From positions 1-6,297 of the forward strand of contig CAMCTL010000186.1 of assembly GCA_945878515.1 (NCBI GenBank): a stretch of DNA of 6,297 nt, read 5' to 3'. The notes under the pieces were generated by a model, which saw only the letters and a list, made by a program, of their open reading frames with translations, was not told the DNA's origin and did no database searches. This stretch comes from Flavobacterium psychrophilum (lineage in GTDB: Bacteria > Bacteroidota > Bacteroidia > Flavobacteriales > Flavobacteriaceae). Shown here one piece after another: positions 5,603 through 6,297 of the stretch. The translations under genes and the position numbers were made by a program. Every line of letters begins with the position of its first letter. Position 1 is the first letter of the stretch.

Positions 5603-6297
5603 TTAAAAAATTATTTTTATATTAATATCAGCATTTTTCAATAAATAAACACCTTTTTGAAATTCTAAATTTATTGAATTAATACCATTGTTTAAGTCCA
5701 TTTGGGCTACTTTTTTGCCATCTAACGAATAGATAAATACGGTTTCTGGTTTGGATAATCCTTCAACAAAAAGTTGATTTTTCGGGGTTTTAAAAATTGT
5801 GATTTTTTGATTTTTAAAGTGGTTTGTATTTAAGGTTTCTTTTTGAAAAAGCCATAAATAGGCTGCTTCAAATTCGCCTCTCCAATAACTCTCTGTGTGC
5901 GTGCCATAGCTATCATACTTGGTCATTGTGTTTTCTGTAGCTAATAGTTTGCTTTGATACGAGTTTTTTATTTCATTATTATTCGAAACCATCGTTGTAG
6001 ATTCATTTGAGCCGGCAACAAAATACATTCTAGAGTTTGAATAATTTTGAGTATTTGTAGCGATATAATTTATTAATTGTGGCTTTGCGAACCAATAGGC
6101 TGAACTGAAGTTGGCCACTTTTTGAAATACAGCTGGATATTTCGCAGCGATATAAGACGAAATAAATGCACCCATTGAACTTCCCAAAACCGCATTAAAC
6201 TGTGGTTCAGGTTTTGTTCTGTAGTTTGAATCAATATAAGGTTTTAAAGTTTCAGCAATAAATTGGCTGTATAAATCTCCTTGTCCACCGCCATAAG
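5603..6297 (-). CDS. Secreted esterase (alpha/beta hydrolase, esterase D-like) with T9SS C-terminal tail, 5'-truncated
   Basis: The frame is open to the right edge, so the N-terminus, including any signal peptide, is missing; 230 residues are visible, counted from Tyr1 at 6295-6293. [20 protein letters not shown] leads to the nucleophile elbow LGSSMGAF, with Ser40 as the expected catalytic serine. YFVAGSNES (visible Glu98 region) is where the acidic residue is found in this fold, and [12 protein letters not shown] supplies His133. This order matches the putative esterase/enterochelin-esterase-like family. The last 70 or so residues ([14 protein letters not shown], then [15 protein letters not shown], ending KGVYLLK...KIIF) match a type A T9SS sorting domain, so the protein should be exported across the outer membrane and released or anchored at the surface. 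Its substrate cannot be read from the sequence. The stop is one base before hemE; a surface esterase cotranscribed with haem genes is unexpected. An internal start near 6187 would delete the fold's core and is rejected. Confidence 0.85.
   Translation of the reverse strand, partial: YGGGQGDLYSQFIAETLKPYIDSNYRTKPEPQFNAVLGSSMGAFISSYIAAKYPAVFQKVANFSSAYWFAKPQLINYIATNTQNYSNSRMYFVAGSNESTTMVSNNNEIKNSYQSKLLATENTMTKYDSYGTHTESYWRGEFEAAYLWLFQKETLNTNHFKNQKITIFKTPKNQLFVEGLSKPETVFIYSLDGKKVAQMDLNNGINSINLEFQKGVYLLKNADINIKIIF

Noticed and set aside
6158..6187. Independent start of the esterase gene at 6187
   Set aside because: The codon there is TTG for the Leu before the GSSMG nucleophile elbow. The frame continues upstream with conserved hydrolase sequence to the window edge, so the gene is truncated by the window, not short.

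Overview
The window looks like chromosomal DNA of a flavobacterium (family Flavobacteriaceae, probably Flavobacterium or a close relative). The evidence is AT-rich sequence, A-rich translation starts without Shine-Dalgarno motifs, a secreted esterase with a C-terminal type IX secretion (T9SS) tail, a DUF4421-like outer-membrane protein, and several kinds of short intergenic repeat familiar from Bacteroidota. All seven genes lie on the minus strand, so transcription runs from the right edge to the left edge.

In transcription order: (1) a 5'-truncated esterase (alpha/beta hydrolase) with a T9SS tail, 6297-5603; (2) hemE, one base downstream; (3) a 178-bp repeat-rich gap; (4) hemF; (5) a DUF4421-like predicted outer-membrane barrel whose start overlaps the hemF stop by 10 nt; (6) hemB; (7) a small c-type cytochrome lipoprotein. 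A palindromic structured element (980-897) begins 6 nt after the cytochrome stop codon and probably ends this transcript. It resembles the flavobacterial flavo-1 RNA/repeat family. Beyond it lie an O6-alkylguanine-DNA alkyltransferase (MGMT/Ogt type) and the N-terminal 71 codons of a predicted 3'-5' exonuclease of the PolB exo-2 type, cut by the left edge.

The core is a haem biosynthesis block. HemB makes porphobilinogen, HemE decarboxylates uroporphyrinogen III to coproporphyrinogen III, and HemF oxidatively decarboxylates that to protoporphyrinogen IX using oxygen. The cytochrome is an end user of haem. The barrel protein and the esterase are embedded in the block by very tight spacing, but their sequence gives no direct link to haem. 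The two leftmost genes are a separate pair with DNA repair or nucleic-acid functions.

No tRNA, rRNA, CRISPR array, transposase or phage gene was seen. No stretch above 300 bases lacks a gene. The most unusual content is in the intergenic DNA: the flavo-1-like element, a two-copy palindromic repeat with a larger inverted repeat between hemE and hemF, and two short-word arrays (CACGAATT and CACAAAG) in front of the exonuclease and MGMT genes. I found no convincing new multi-gene system. The best leads are the barrel gene coupled to hemF and a possible sliding-clamp-binding tail on the MGMT.
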